From DAOUCP01 sp034432155 (GTDB lineage Bacteria; Chloroflexota; Anaerolineae; Epilineales; Epilineaceae): a stretch of 64,000 nt of DNA. A program made the position numbers and the translations under genes. Every line of letters begins with the position of its first letter. Position 1 is the first letter of the stretch. A model generated the notes under the pieces. That model was not told the origin of the DNA and ran no database searches. It saw nothing but the letters and a program-made list of their open reading frames with translations. This document shows, piece by piece, positions 35,526-43,533 of the stretch. The DNA lies in the NCBI GenBank assembly GCA_034432155.1, contig DAOUCP010000085.1, positions 1 through 64,000 of the forward strand, in the 5' to 3' direction.

Positions 35526-35720
35526 GCTCGTCTCCGGGGCAAGCCAGCCGCGGCTGGGCCGTGCGTTTGCATCATGAGTCGGTGTTTGCCGTTTGTCGAA
35601 CCGGTAGCCGGCCGACCACCGGTAGCGCTGTCGCACGATTCAAAGCCAGATGCCTGGCTCCGTCAGCGACGCGTGGTTCTAGATGCCCCACTGCGCCACT
35701 GCGACCGGGCCGGCCGGGGC

Positions 35721-36494
35721 TTAGCCTCCGATCAGCAAACCCGTGGGATCGATCGCTTTCAGAATCTGGCGCTCCTCGTCGGTGGGAGGTGAAGTCGTAG
35801 CCAGAGGCTCGGCCACGGCAACTTCGAAACCGCTGTTGGCCTGCACCTCTTCGACGCCGATGCCTGGATGCACCGCCAGGAGGCGGATCCGCTTCGTGTC
35901 GTCGTCGAATCCGTAGACGCCAAGCTGGGTGATCACCCGGTAGGGCCCGCTATTGGCCGGCAGACCCGCCCGCTCCCGGGCACCCGGTCCGTCCAGGTAG
36001 CCTGGTGTGGTCAGGAAGTCCAGCCGGGGAACGAACTTCCGACGGTCCTGTCGCATGATGATGATGGTGCGGTAGCAAAAGGAACCAACGTCATTGGCCC
36101 CGCCACTCCCCGGGAGGCGAGCTGTGGGACGGTCATGTTCACCAATGACCGTGGTGTTGATGTTTCCGAAAGGATCCAGCTGCGCCGCACCGAGAAAGCC
36201 GTAGTCAATGTAGCCCGCCTGGGATACCGCCATGACATCGTGCATCGACGAGGCAGCGACCGCCCGATGGAAGGTGCGGGAATCCCCAACCGAGATGGGC
36301 AACACCGGCACCTGCGGGCCGATTCCGCCCGCCTCGAAAACGATGAGCAGACCGGGGGCGTGGCTGCGTTGGGCTAGCATGGCGGCGATCATGGGCAAAC
36401 CGGTGCCCACAAACACCGACTTGCGGTCCTCCAGGAGCCGCGCTGCCACGCACGCCAGAAGCTCGGTCGAGGAGTAGGTCGGTGGAACGGTCAT
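35721..36494 (-). CDS. CoA-transferase subunit B (glutaconate CoA-transferase-like)
   Basis: 257-residue beta subunit of a family I CoA-transferase. Glu54 in IVFEAGGIG aligns with the catalytic glutamate of glutaconate CoA-transferase B, which forms the glutamyl-CoA intermediate. VGTGLP and the QLDPFGNINTT region are typical. The ATG at 36494 has GGAG upstream; the longer frame to 36548 is not family-like. It follows subunit A by 59 bases on the same strand. The acyl substrate is not evident; glutaconate, 3-oxoacids or steroid-ring degradation (IpdAB) are all possible for this family. Confidence 0.9.
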   Translation of the reverse strand: MTVPPTYSSTELLACVAARLLEDRKSVFVGTGLPMIAAMLAQRSHAPGLLIVFEAGGIGPQVPVLPISVGDSRTFHRAVAASSMHDVMAVSQAGYIDYGFLGAAQLDPFGNINTTVIGEHDRPTARLPGSGGANDVGSFCYRTIIIMRQDRRKFVPRLDFLTTPGYLDGPGARERAGLPANSGPYRVITQLGVYGFDDDTKRIRLLAVHPGIGVEEVQANSGFEVAVAEPLATTSPPTDEERQILKAIDPTGLLIGG

Positions 36495-36553
36495 TTCGCG
36501 ATCTCCGTGGTTCGCCGGAGCACGTTCTTCCGCGCCGGACTCCGGCAAGGGTA

Positions 36554-37540
36554 TCAGTCTCGCAGTTCCTCGATGCGCCTAAGGTGCAGCATTCGCGGCA
36601 GCCCGCCGATCTTCGCCAGATAGGCATCGTAGTCTGGGACCCCGAAGACGTACTCCTGGAAATAGCCAGCAGCGCCTTCGGGGGTCTTCGAGCGGTTCAG
36701 CCATTCGCGCATGTGATCCTCGTCGAAGTAGTACCGCCGCGGCATCTGACACGGATGGCAGCCGTATGGCACCTCAACGACGGCATCCACCAGGTAGAAG
36801 GGGATGACGGTTCGCCACGGGGCGCTGCGGATCTCATCGGCCGGCACGATCTCCTCGGTGGTCAAGATCAACCGGCGGGCAGCGCGGGCGAGCTCGAAGT
36901 CCTCGATGAGGGTGCCGTCGATCTGGGCGTTGCCGTAGACGTCAGCTCGCGTCACGTGGATTAGGGCCACGTCGGGATAGCAGGCCGGCAGCAGGCAGAT
37001 GGGCTTGCCGCTCCATGGATCCTCGACCACTTTCGCCGAGCTGTGCGCCAGCGTATCGGTGCCTAGAAGGTTGCGCGCCGGGATGAAAGGCAGGCCCATG
37101 GCCGCCGCCAGGAAGCGCCACTGATAGCCGGCGTTGCTGATCTCGGCCACGACCTTGCAGTGGCCTTCCTGCACCATCCGCCGCGACGCCGGAGACAGGC
37201 CGCGCAGCTCATGGCCGAAAGCGTAGGCCACCTCGATGCGGTCGACGCAGCCAGAGGCGATGAGCAGATCCGCGTCGTGCACCGCCGTCTTGCCGGCCAT
37301 CACCAGATGGCGACGACGCTGGCGAATGACCTCGTAGATGGCCGCCATGCTCACCCGCACGTGGCCGAAGCCGCCGGAGGCGATGAAGTCACCGTCGTGC
37401 ACGAAGCGAGAGACCGCCTCGGCCACCGACATGCGCTTGTCCACTAGGTCCCGCCGCTTGTTGGCGAGCACCCACTGCCGGTTCTCGTCAGGGTCGTGCC
37501 AGCCGACGAGTTCCCCCTGCCCTTCTTGAAGCACGTGCAT
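36554..37540 (-). CDS. CoA-transferase subunit A (glutaconate CoA-transferase-like)
   Basis: 328-residue alpha subunit partner. Family features are KRMSVAEAVSRFVHDGDFIASGGFG near the start, ARNLLGTDTLAHS, HVTRADVYGNAQIDG and the late PYGCHPCQMPRRYYFD motif, of which the SGGFG loop and YGCHPCQ are most diagnostic. The ATG at 37540 is used because the frame upstream is Arg-rich repeat translation, although no strong ribosome-binding site is present. It is transcribed away from the 20-bp repeat array. Together with subunit B it would move CoA between carboxylic acids. Confidence 0.87.
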   Translation of the reverse strand: MHVLQEGQGELVGWHDPDENRQWVLANKRRDLVDKRMSVAEAVSRFVHDGDFIASGGFGHVRVSMAAIYEVIRQRRRHLVMAGKTAVHDADLLIASGCVDRIEVAYAFGHELRGLSPASRRMVQEGHCKVVAEISNAGYQWRFLAAAMGLPFIPARNLLGTDTLAHSSAKVVEDPWSGKPICLLPACYPDVALIHVTRADVYGNAQIDGTLIEDFELARAARRLILTTEEIVPADEIRSAPWRTVIPFYLVDAVVEVPYGCHPCQMPRRYYFDEDHMREWLNRSKTPEGAAGYFQEYVFGVPDYDAYLAKIGGLPRMLHLRRIEELRD

Positions 37541-37763
37541 GGCGCACCATCCGATGTCGTCGAACGGGACAAGATGGACCGCTCTCGGCAAGACCGCTCC
37601 GCACCGCATCGGCCACGGAGGACGCATGCGCACCTGCCCGCCCATTGGCGGCCCCCCTGAGCGCAGGGGACAATACGAGAGGAGACACCCGCCGTCAAGC
37701 CGTCGCTGCTGCCTGGGTGAACCACTGCGCGGCCGCTGTCCAGCGCCATCCGTCCCATACCAG

Positions 37764-37940
37764 GCGCGCGTGACTTGGAAGCGGCGCGCCTGACTTCGCT
37801 GTCGCGCGCGTGAATTGACAGTGCCAGACGCGACTCCGCTGCCACGCCACTGACTTTGCTGTCGCGCCCGTGACGTCCCAGCAGCACATGCGAGTCCGCC
37901 GCCAGGCGCACGTGGCTCCCCAGCCGCGCGCGTGACTCGG
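37764..37940. repeat. 20-bp phased repeat array
   Basis: About nine degenerate units, consensus GCGCGCGTGACTTCGCTGTC. TGACT-like cores begin at 37771, 37791, 37811, 37831, 37851, 37871, 37891, about 37911 and 37933. Twenty bases is close to two helical turns, so the cores lie on one face of the DNA. The last core forms the -35 of the next promoter. Confidence 0.85.
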
Positions 37941-37960
37941 AAGCGGCACACGTGTAGACT
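37932..37960 (+). promoter_or_regulatory. Promoter of the prephenate-dehydrogenase-like gene
   Basis: GTGACT (37932-37937) and TAGACT (37955-37960) are separated by 17 bases. The -35 is the final TGACT core of the 20-bp array, so proteins bound to the array could activate or block it. Confidence 0.55.
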
Positions 37961-37991
37961 GGGCGCTGCTTGCCCTGGGGAGCGCGAACCG

Positions 37992-38975
37992 GTGAAGCGA
38001 GCCCATCGACCGATCGATCCTGCTGCCAGACGAACCATCGCCGTTCTGGGTCTCGATGCGATGGGCTGCCGTCTGGCCGCAGCGGTGCGGGCCGCCCGGC
38101 CGGAGTGGCGGATTCTGGGCTGGGCAGGCGATGCCGAGCGCTCGACCGTGGCGCTGGCTGACCGCGCCCTCGACGGCCGCACCGCCGATCCGGTCGCGGC
38201 CGCGCAGGACGCCGAAGTCGTCTTCATAACGCAGCCGCTGCGCCCCCTGCTGGCCACCCTGGAGCGGATTGCAGCGCACCTACGGCCCGGCGCGCTGGTC
38301 ACCGATACGGCGCTGCTCAAGCTGCCCGTCCTGGCCCAGGCGGCCGATCACTTGCCGAGCAGCGTCGCCTTCGTAGGCGGGCATCCAGTGCTTCGACGCG
38401 GCGCAGCGATGGGGGCCGAGGCGCTGCGCGGCGCCACCTATTGCCTGGTGCCGGCTGCCGGTTCGGGCAACGCGGCCGTAGGGATGCTGGCAGAGCTGGT
38501 GAGAGCCTTCGACGCCGAGCCTTACTTCATCGAGGCGGCCGAACACGATGCCCTGGTGGTCGGCTCGACGCTGCTGCCCGATCTCATCCGCAGCGTCCAG
38601 TTCGCGCTCCTGGCCCAAAGCCCCTCGGCGCGCGACCTCGAGCGGCTGTGCGAGCCCCAGCGAGACGAGGAGCTGCAGGAACTCTTGGCTTGGCTTGCCG
38701 AGGCGGGCACCGAGCTTGCTGCGGCCCGGGAGACCACCCTCCACTGGCTCGACCGCCTGCTGTCGGAGTTGGACACCTGGCACCAGGTCCTGGCCCAGGC
38801 CGATGCCGGGGCCATCGAACGCCAGGCCGCCGCCGCCCACCAGGTGTTGTCCACCTGGCCGCCGTCGGCCCACGAGCGACCGCTGACCACCGATGGGCTG
38901 GACGAGCCCCATTTGCTGCGTCAGACGCTGTTCGGCCGCTTGGGCACCCCGCGTCGGCGACCCCCGGAGCGCTAG
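37992..38975 (+). CDS. Prephenate dehydrogenase-like NAD(P)-binding protein
   Basis: 327 residues. An N-terminal Rossmann domain begins IAVLGLDAMGCRLA (dinucleotide loop, one Gly replaced by Asp compared with GLGLMG). GGHPVLRRGAAMGAEAL is the prephenate dehydrogenase GGHP region, and an all-helical C-terminal domain follows. Prephenate dehydrogenases make 4-hydroxyphenylpyruvate for tyrosine synthesis. The altered loop and lack of aro genes nearby leave the substrate open. The GTG at 37992 has GGGGAG upstream and a promoter at 37932. Confidence 0.75.
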   Translation: MKRAHRPIDPAARRTIAVLGLDAMGCRLAAAVRAARPEWRILGWAGDAERSTVALADRALDGRTADPVAAAQDAEVVFITQPLRPLLATLERIAAHLRPGALVTDTALLKLPVLAQAADHLPSSVAFVGGHPVLRRGAAMGAEALRGATYCLVPAAGSGNAAVGMLAELVRAFDAEPYFIEAAEHDALVVGSTLLPDLIRSVQFALLAQSPSARDLERLCEPQRDEELQELLAWLAEAGTELAAARETTLHWLDRLLSELDTWHQVLAQADAGAIERQAAAAHQVLSTWPPSAHERPLTTDGLDEPHLLRQTLFGRLGTPRRRPPER

Positions 38976-39026
38976 GCGGGCACGAAGTTGCCGGTCAACC
39001 GCGCTGCAAGATGCTGGCCGCTGTGC

Positions 39027-39055
39027 TTGGCAAGCCGCCCCGCTTCCCCTAGAAT
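39027..39055 (+). promoter_or_regulatory. Sigma-70 promoter of the glycan cluster, probable leaderless start
   Basis: TTGGCA (39027-39032) and TAGAAT (39050-39055) are 17 bases apart. The -10 ends 8 bases before the in-frame GTG at 39064, placing the transcription start at or next to the start codon. Confidence 0.7.
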
Positions 39056-39063
39056 CCCCGGCC

Positions 39064-40374
39064 GTGACCCCCCAAGCGGCCATGGGGGAGGCGGGATCAC
39101 GCCGCGCCGCTGCCCCTGTTGCGATGCCCGATCGCGCCCGGCGCATTCTGATGATCGCGCCCACCTCGTTCTTTGCCGACTACGGCTGCCACGTCCGCAT
39201 CCTGGAAGAGATCCGGGTCCTGCAGCGCCTCGGTCACGAGATCAAGGTCGTCACCTATTACAACGGCCGCGACGTTCCTGGGGTCGAGATTCGGCGCACC
39301 GTGCCAATCCCCTGGCGACGCAACTATGAGGTTGGCTCCTCGCGGCACAAGATCGCCTTCGATGCCTTGCTGGCCCTGCGCACCCTGACCCTTCTCGGCG
39401 GTTGGCGGCCGGACATCGTGCACGGACACCTCCACGAGGGCGCGCTCATCGGGTGGTTCGCCAGCCGCCTGCTCGGTCGCCCGCTGGTCTTCGACTTCCA
39501 GGGTAGCCTCACCGGCGAAATGATCGACCACGGCTTTCTCCAACGCAACGGGTGGGCATGCGCCGTCTTCCGGCGCCTGGAGCACTGGATCGACCACCGG
39601 CCGGCGGCCATCGTCACCAGTTCCGCGCAAGGCCAGCGACATTTGGCAACTCAGTTCGGAGTGCCTCCGGATCGCGTTCTGCCATTGCCCGATTGCGTCG
39701 ACGCCACCGTCTTCCGGCCGGATGTCTTGTCCGCCGAGGAACGCCAGCGCGAGCGCGCCGCGCTGGGCATACCGGCCGGCTGCCAGGTGATCGTCTACCT
39801 CGGTCTGCTGGCTCGTCACCAGGGGACCGACCTGCTGCTGCAGGCTGCCAGGCTGGTGGTGAACGCCCGTCCCGACGTTCACTTCCTGGTCATGGGCTTT
39901 CCCGGCACCGAGACCTACGGCACGATCGCACGCCAGCTGGGTCTCGCGGCGTGGACGACGTTTACCGGCCGGGTGCCATACGAGGAGGCTCCCAGGCGAC
40001 TAGCACTGGGCGACCTGGCGCTGGCGACGAAGCTGAGCGCCACCGAAGGCAGCGGCAAGATCCTCGACTATATGGCGATGGGTTTGCCCACCGTGGCCTT
40101 CGATACGCCGGCCAGCCGGGAGTACCTGGGCGACGACGGGTTCTACGCCGCGGCGGGTGACGCCGATGATCTGGCACGCGCCATCCTCCACGCTCTGGCG
40201 CAACCCGAGACGCTCGCCGCCCGCGCTGCACGCCTGCGGGCCCGGGCAACGGCCGAGTATGACTGGCTCATCGCCGGGCGCAAGCTGGTCGAGGTGTACG
40301 ATCGACTCATCGCCGGGTGCAAGCTGGTCGAGGCGCACGAGCCACTCGCCGCCCCGCCAAGGAGGGACACCTGA
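39064..40374 (+). CDS. Family 4 glycosyltransferase
   Basis: 436-residue GT-B glycosyltransferase. The N-terminal domain has ILMIAPTSFFADYGCHVRI (nucleotide-sugar enzymes of this family open with a Gly-rich loop near here). The C-terminal domain has YLGLLARHQGTDLLL and the E-x7-E type region KLSATEGSGKILDYMAMGLP. It likely adds the first or an inner sugar to a surface glycan. The GTG at 39064 sits 8 bases behind a strong -10 box; an ATG at 39082 is an alternative. The last 40 residues contain a 13-residue tandem duplication (YDWLIAGRKLVEV, YDRLIAGCKLVEA) made by a 39-bp DNA repeat. The next gene overlaps the stop. Confidence 0.9.
   Translation: MTPQAAMGEAGSRRAAAPVAMPDRARRILMIAPTSFFADYGCHVRILEEIRVLQRLGHEIKVVTYYNGRDVPGVEIRRTVPIPWRRNYEVGSSRHKIAFDALLALRTLTLLGGWRPDIVHGHLHEGALIGWFASRLLGRPLVFDFQGSLTGEMIDHGFLQRNGWACAVFRRLEHWIDHRPAAIVTSSAQGQRHLATQFGVPPDRVLPLPDCVDATVFRPDVLSAEERQRERAALGIPAGCQVIVYLGLLARHQGTDLLLQAARLVVNARPDVHFLVMGFPGTETYGTIARQLGLAAWTTFTGRVPYEEAPRRLALGDLALATKLSATEGSGKILDYMAMGLPTVAFDTPASREYLGDDGFYAAAGDADDLARAILHALAQPETLAARAARLRARATAEYDWLIAGRKLVEVYDRLIAGCKLVEAHEPLAAPPRRDT
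40258..40335 (+). repeat. 39-bp tandem duplication at the 3' end of the GT4 gene
   Basis: Units 40258-40296 and 40297-40335 differ at only six of 39 bases and keep the reading frame, giving two copies of a 13-residue helix-like segment. The following HEPLA may be the start of a decayed third copy. Confidence 0.9.
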
Positions 40375-41246
40375 CCGCGAGGCGGACGAATACCTGGATC
40401 AGCCAGGCCAACCAGCACCCCGTCGATCGGCTGCGCGAGCTCTGGCTCTACCGCCATCTGATTGGCAACCTGGTGCGGCGCGACCTCAAAGTGCGTTACA
40501 AGAACTCGGTCCTCGGCTACCTGTGGTCGCTCGTCAGCCCACTCTTGATGATGCTCGTCTTCTGGGTCGTATTCGACCTCTTCTTGGGCCGAGGCACCGA
40601 GGATTATCACGCCTTCGTGCTGGTTGCCCTGCTGCCGTGGAACTGGTTCAGTGTCTCGATGGCCGGGGGAACTCAGAGTGTTGTCGCCAGCAGCGGCCTC
40701 ATCAAGAAGGTGTACTTCCCGCGGGAGGTGCTGCCGATCAGCGTCGTGGCCAGTGAACTCGTCAACTTCCTGTTGGCGCTGCCCGTACTCCTCGTCATCC
40801 TGGTTCTTTCGGGCATTCCGGTCACCCGTTACGTGCTGTGGGTACCCCTGATCATTCTCGTCCAGGCGGCATTCACCATCGGCATGGTCCTCCTCCTCTC
40901 GACGGCCAACGTGTACTATCGCGATACGGGCGTGATCCTGGAAGTCGTGTTGTTGGCATGGTTTTTCGTCACCCCCATCATCTATCCGATCGAGTCGTTG
41001 CGGGGCTCCATCCTGCACCTCGGGCCGACCGCCCTGTCTGCCGAGCGGCTGGTGTACATTCTTAACCCCATGGCCTCCATCATCGCCAGTTATCGCGTGG
41101 TTCTCTTCGGCAGCGCCGGGGCAGCCATCCCTGGACCGCCGGCCCTCGACTTCCTTCTCCGCACTGCGGTGACGGCCATCGTCGCCCTGCTGGTCGGCTA
41201 TGCCCTCTTCTGCCGGTACAGTGGCCGCTTCGGCGAGGAAGTCTGA
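40371..41246 (+). CDS. ABC-2 type polysaccharide export permease (Wzm-like)
   Basis: 291-residue membrane component of a polysaccharide or O-antigen type ABC exporter. It has the cytoplasmic opening RRDLKVRYKNSVLGYLWSLVSPLL (core RYKNSVLGYLW), KKVYFPREVLPIS, and about six membrane helices. The most likely start is CTG at 40371, overlapping the GT4 stop (CTGA), because AGGAGG ends four to five bases upstream. No ATG, GTG or TTG in frame is suitably placed; a GTG at 40317 lies inside the GT4 gene without a ribosome-binding site. It pairs with the ATPase gene immediately downstream. Confidence 0.92.
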   Translation: MTARRTNTWISQANQHPVDRLRELWLYRHLIGNLVRRDLKVRYKNSVLGYLWSLVSPLLMMLVFWVVFDLFLGRGTEDYHAFVLVALLPWNWFSVSMAGGTQSVVASSGLIKKVYFPREVLPISVVASELVNFLLALPVLLVILVLSGIPVTRYVLWVPLIILVQAAFTIGMVLLLSTANVYYRDTGVILEVVLLAWFFVTPIIYPIESLRGSILHLGPTALSAERLVYILNPMASIIASYRVVLFGSAGAAIPGPPALDFLLRTAVTAIVALLVGYALFCRYSGRFGEEV

Positions 41247-42532
41247 TGACCACGGCCATTGGCTTCGAGCACGTCACCAAGACCTTCGCCATCGAGCACG
41301 ATCGGCCGCGGTCGCTGAAGGAGGCGTTCGTCGGCACCCTCCGCCGAGCGCGACGGCAGCGGGAGATCATCGCCGCCCTGTCGGACGTCAGCTTCAACCT
41401 GGAGCACGGCGGCACCTTAGGTCTGATCGGAGCCAACGGCACGGGTAAGAGCACCGCCCTGAAGCTGGCAGCGCGGATCCTGGAGCCCACGTCGGGCAAG
41501 ATCGTCGTTCAGGGCCGGCTGGCAGCCTTGCTGGAGCTCGGTGCCGGCTTCCACCCTGACCTGAGCGGCCTCGAGAACATCTACTTGAGCGGTTCCTTGA
41601 TGGGTATGAGTCGGCGCGACATGGCGGGCCGACTGGCGCCCATCATCGAGTTCTCGGAGCTCGGTGCGTTCATCGATCTGCCGGTTCGGCAGTATTCCTC
41701 GGGCATGTTCATGCGTCTGGCCTTCGCCACCGCCGTGCACCTGGATCCGGAGATCCTGCTCCTGGACGAGATCCTGGCCGTCGGCGATCAGGCCTTCCGC
41801 AGCAAGTGTTACGACCGCATCATGGCGCTGCGCCGCTCGGGGGTGACGATCGCCCTCGTGTCCCACGATCTGGGCGCCATCCGGGAGCTGTGCGAGCGCG
41901 CCCTGTGGCTGGATGGAGGCATGGTGCGGGCCTACGGACCGACCGATGACGTGGTCGAAGCTTACTACGCCAGCATCGTGGCCCATGAGAAGGCCCGACT
42001 GGCGGCCGAAGCCGGGCGGTCCCCAGAGACAACGTCGTCGGTCACCCCGGCGGCTGCCTCCGCTGCGGAGCAAGACCGGTGGGGCACGCGGGAGGTCGAA
42101 ATCGGCGAGGTCGCGATCCTCGGCCCAGACGGAACGCCGCAGCATGTTCTGGTGACCGGCCAACCGATGACGGTGCGCATTCGGTACACGGCCCACGGGC
42201 GCATCGCTCAGCCCGTGTTCGGCCTGGCCCTGCATCGCCAGGATGGTTTGCACATCACCGGGCCGAACACGCTGGAGGCGGGACTGACCATTGAGGCCAT
42301 CGAGGGCCAGGGCGAAGTGCGTTACGTCGTGGCATCGCTGCCACTGCTCGCGGGGACGTACGAGGTCTCGGTGAGCTGTTACGATCACACCTGCACCCAC
42401 GCCTTCGACCACCATCACCGACGCTACCCTTTCCGAGTGCGCTCCGAGGACACGCGGCCACGGCTTGGCCTGCTGGTTCTGCCGGCACGTTGGGAGCACG
42501 AGAGCTTCTCCGAGGATCCCTCGGAGGCGTGA
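41246..42532 (+). CDS. ABC polysaccharide export ATPase with Wzt-type C-terminal domain
   Basis: 428-residue ATPase partner of the permease. Walker A GANGTGKST (62-70), signature-like YSSGM (150-154) and Walker B LLLDE (171-175) are typical of the Wzt/TagH branch. After about residue 270 it carries a second beta-sandwich domain like the Wzt carbohydrate-binding domain, which recognises the finished, end-modified glycan in O-antigen export. The next gene is a methyltransferase that could provide such a terminal modification. The ATG overlaps the permease stop (TGATG). Confidence 0.94.
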   Translation: MTTAIGFEHVTKTFAIEHDRPRSLKEAFVGTLRRARRQREIIAALSDVSFNLEHGGTLGLIGANGTGKSTALKLAARILEPTSGKIVVQGRLAALLELGAGFHPDLSGLENIYLSGSLMGMSRRDMAGRLAPIIEFSELGAFIDLPVRQYSSGMFMRLAFATAVHLDPEILLLDEILAVGDQAFRSKCYDRIMALRRSGVTIALVSHDLGAIRELCERALWLDGGMVRAYGPTDDVVEAYYASIVAHEKARLAAEAGRSPETTSSVTPAAASAAEQDRWGTREVEIGEVAILGPDGTPQHVLVTGQPMTVRIRYTAHGRIAQPVFGLALHRQDGLHITGPNTLEAGLTIEAIEGQGEVRYVVASLPLLAGTYEVSVSCYDHTCTHAFDHHHRRYPFRVRSEDTRPRLGLLVLPARWEHESFSEDPSEA

Positions 42533-43533
42533 TGCGCCATGAACCTACTCCTCTCGGGAGGCAACCGGTGAACGGCCCAGGCCTGGAAGCCGATTTTCTG
42601 GAGTTCATCCGCGAGCCGGATGCCGACGCCCATCGGCGCATCCACGAGTTCTACGTACCGCTCTTTCGGGGCTGCCATCGGGTGGCGGACCTGGCCTGCG
42701 GCGAAGGAGCCTTCGTGGCCCTGCTGGCTGCTGCCGGTCACGCGTCCCTGGGCGTCGACGCCGATCCCGGCTGCGTTGCCCGGGCCCGGTCCCTGGGCGT
42801 GCCGGTCGTTCAGGCCGAGGTCACGGCGTGGCTCATCGAGCAGCCTGACGCAAGCTGGGATGGCCTCTTCTGCGCCCACTTGGTCGAGCATCTGCCTTAC
42901 GCCAACGTCCTGGGGCTCTTTCGCCAGGCGCGGCGGGTCCTGCGCCGTGGTGGTCGGCTGGTGGTGGTCACGCCCAACGTGCGTGCTCTTTACAGCCACC
43001 TGGAGATGTTCTACCTCCACTTCGGCCACTTGACCTTCTACCACCCCCATCTCTTAGCGTTTTTCGCCGAGCGGGCTGGTTTCGCAACTACGCTGGAGGG
43101 GGAGAACTCGAGTCTGGCGTGCCCGATGTTCGGCCCACGCACGCCGTCTCCGGAGCTGCCGCAGGAATGGCCGACCTTGGAGCCGATGACGCCCCTACCC
43201 GCTTTCCGCTACGAGCCCGACCTGCCTAGACGCGGTGGGGCCATCGGGGCCTTGTGGTGGCGGCTGAAGATGACGGCGGTGCGGTTCCTGGTGCGACCCT
43301 ATCTGGACCCCCTGGTCGCTGATTGGAACCGGGCAATCGCCCGTCTAAACGCCAATGTGGATGCCCAGGCGCGTCGTGACGCGCTCTTGGCCGCGGCCGC
43401 ACACCACGTCGAGGCCACGCGGACGGAGCTGGAGGCGGTGCTGGCTCGTCTCGACCGCTCGTTCGAGTGCTACCTGGTGGCCGACGTCGCGCCTCCGGAC
43501 GGGACGCGAGGCCCCCCAACCACGGCACCATGA
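42532..43533 (+). CDS. SAM-dependent methyltransferase, possible glycan end-capping enzyme
   Basis: 333 residues with a class I methyltransferase fold. Motif I VADLACGEGAF (51-61) binds S-adenosylmethionine, followed by LGVDADP and a CAHLVEHLPY region like many sugar methyltransferases. The C-terminal third is helical, with a long stretch that may be coiled coil (about 260-310). In Wzm/Wzt systems a methyltransferase often ends chain growth by methylating the terminal sugar, and a coiled coil can measure length; that role is inferred from position. The ATG overlaps the ATPase stop and has GGAG six bases upstream. Confidence 0.85.
   Translation: MRHEPTPLGRQPVNGPGLEADFLEFIREPDADAHRRIHEFYVPLFRGCHRVADLACGEGAFVALLAAAGHASLGVDADPGCVARARSLGVPVVQAEVTAWLIEQPDASWDGLFCAHLVEHLPYANVLGLFRQARRVLRRGGRLVVVTPNVRALYSHLEMFYLHFGHLTFYHPHLLAFFAERAGFATTLEGENSSLACPMFGPRTPSPELPQEWPTLEPMTPLPAFRYEPDLPRRGGAIGALWWRLKMTAVRFLVRPYLDPLVADWNRAIARLNANVDAQARRDALLAAAAHHVEATRTELEAVLARLDRSFECYLVADVAPPDGTRGPPTTAP

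Larger units (their letters stand above)
34870..35720. other. 851-base noncoding region with two repeat families
   Basis: No convincing gene. Short frames here are Arg-rich or low-complexity. The region contains a 14-bp tandem array (35231-35329) and a 41-bp tandem repeat (35425-35525), which look like expanded intergenic elements. The left part (34870-35230) has no structure I can name. Confidence 0.7.
37541..37991. other. Divergent intergenic region with 20-bp phased repeats
   Basis: 451 bases between the CoA-transferase and prephenate-dehydrogenase-like genes. The left half (37541-37760) shows nothing I can name. The right half is a 20-bp repeat array leading into the promoter at 37932. 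Confidence 0.7.

Noticed and set aside
37764..37940. CRISPR array
   Set aside because: The 20-bp units are contiguous and degenerate with no spacers, and no cas genes are present.
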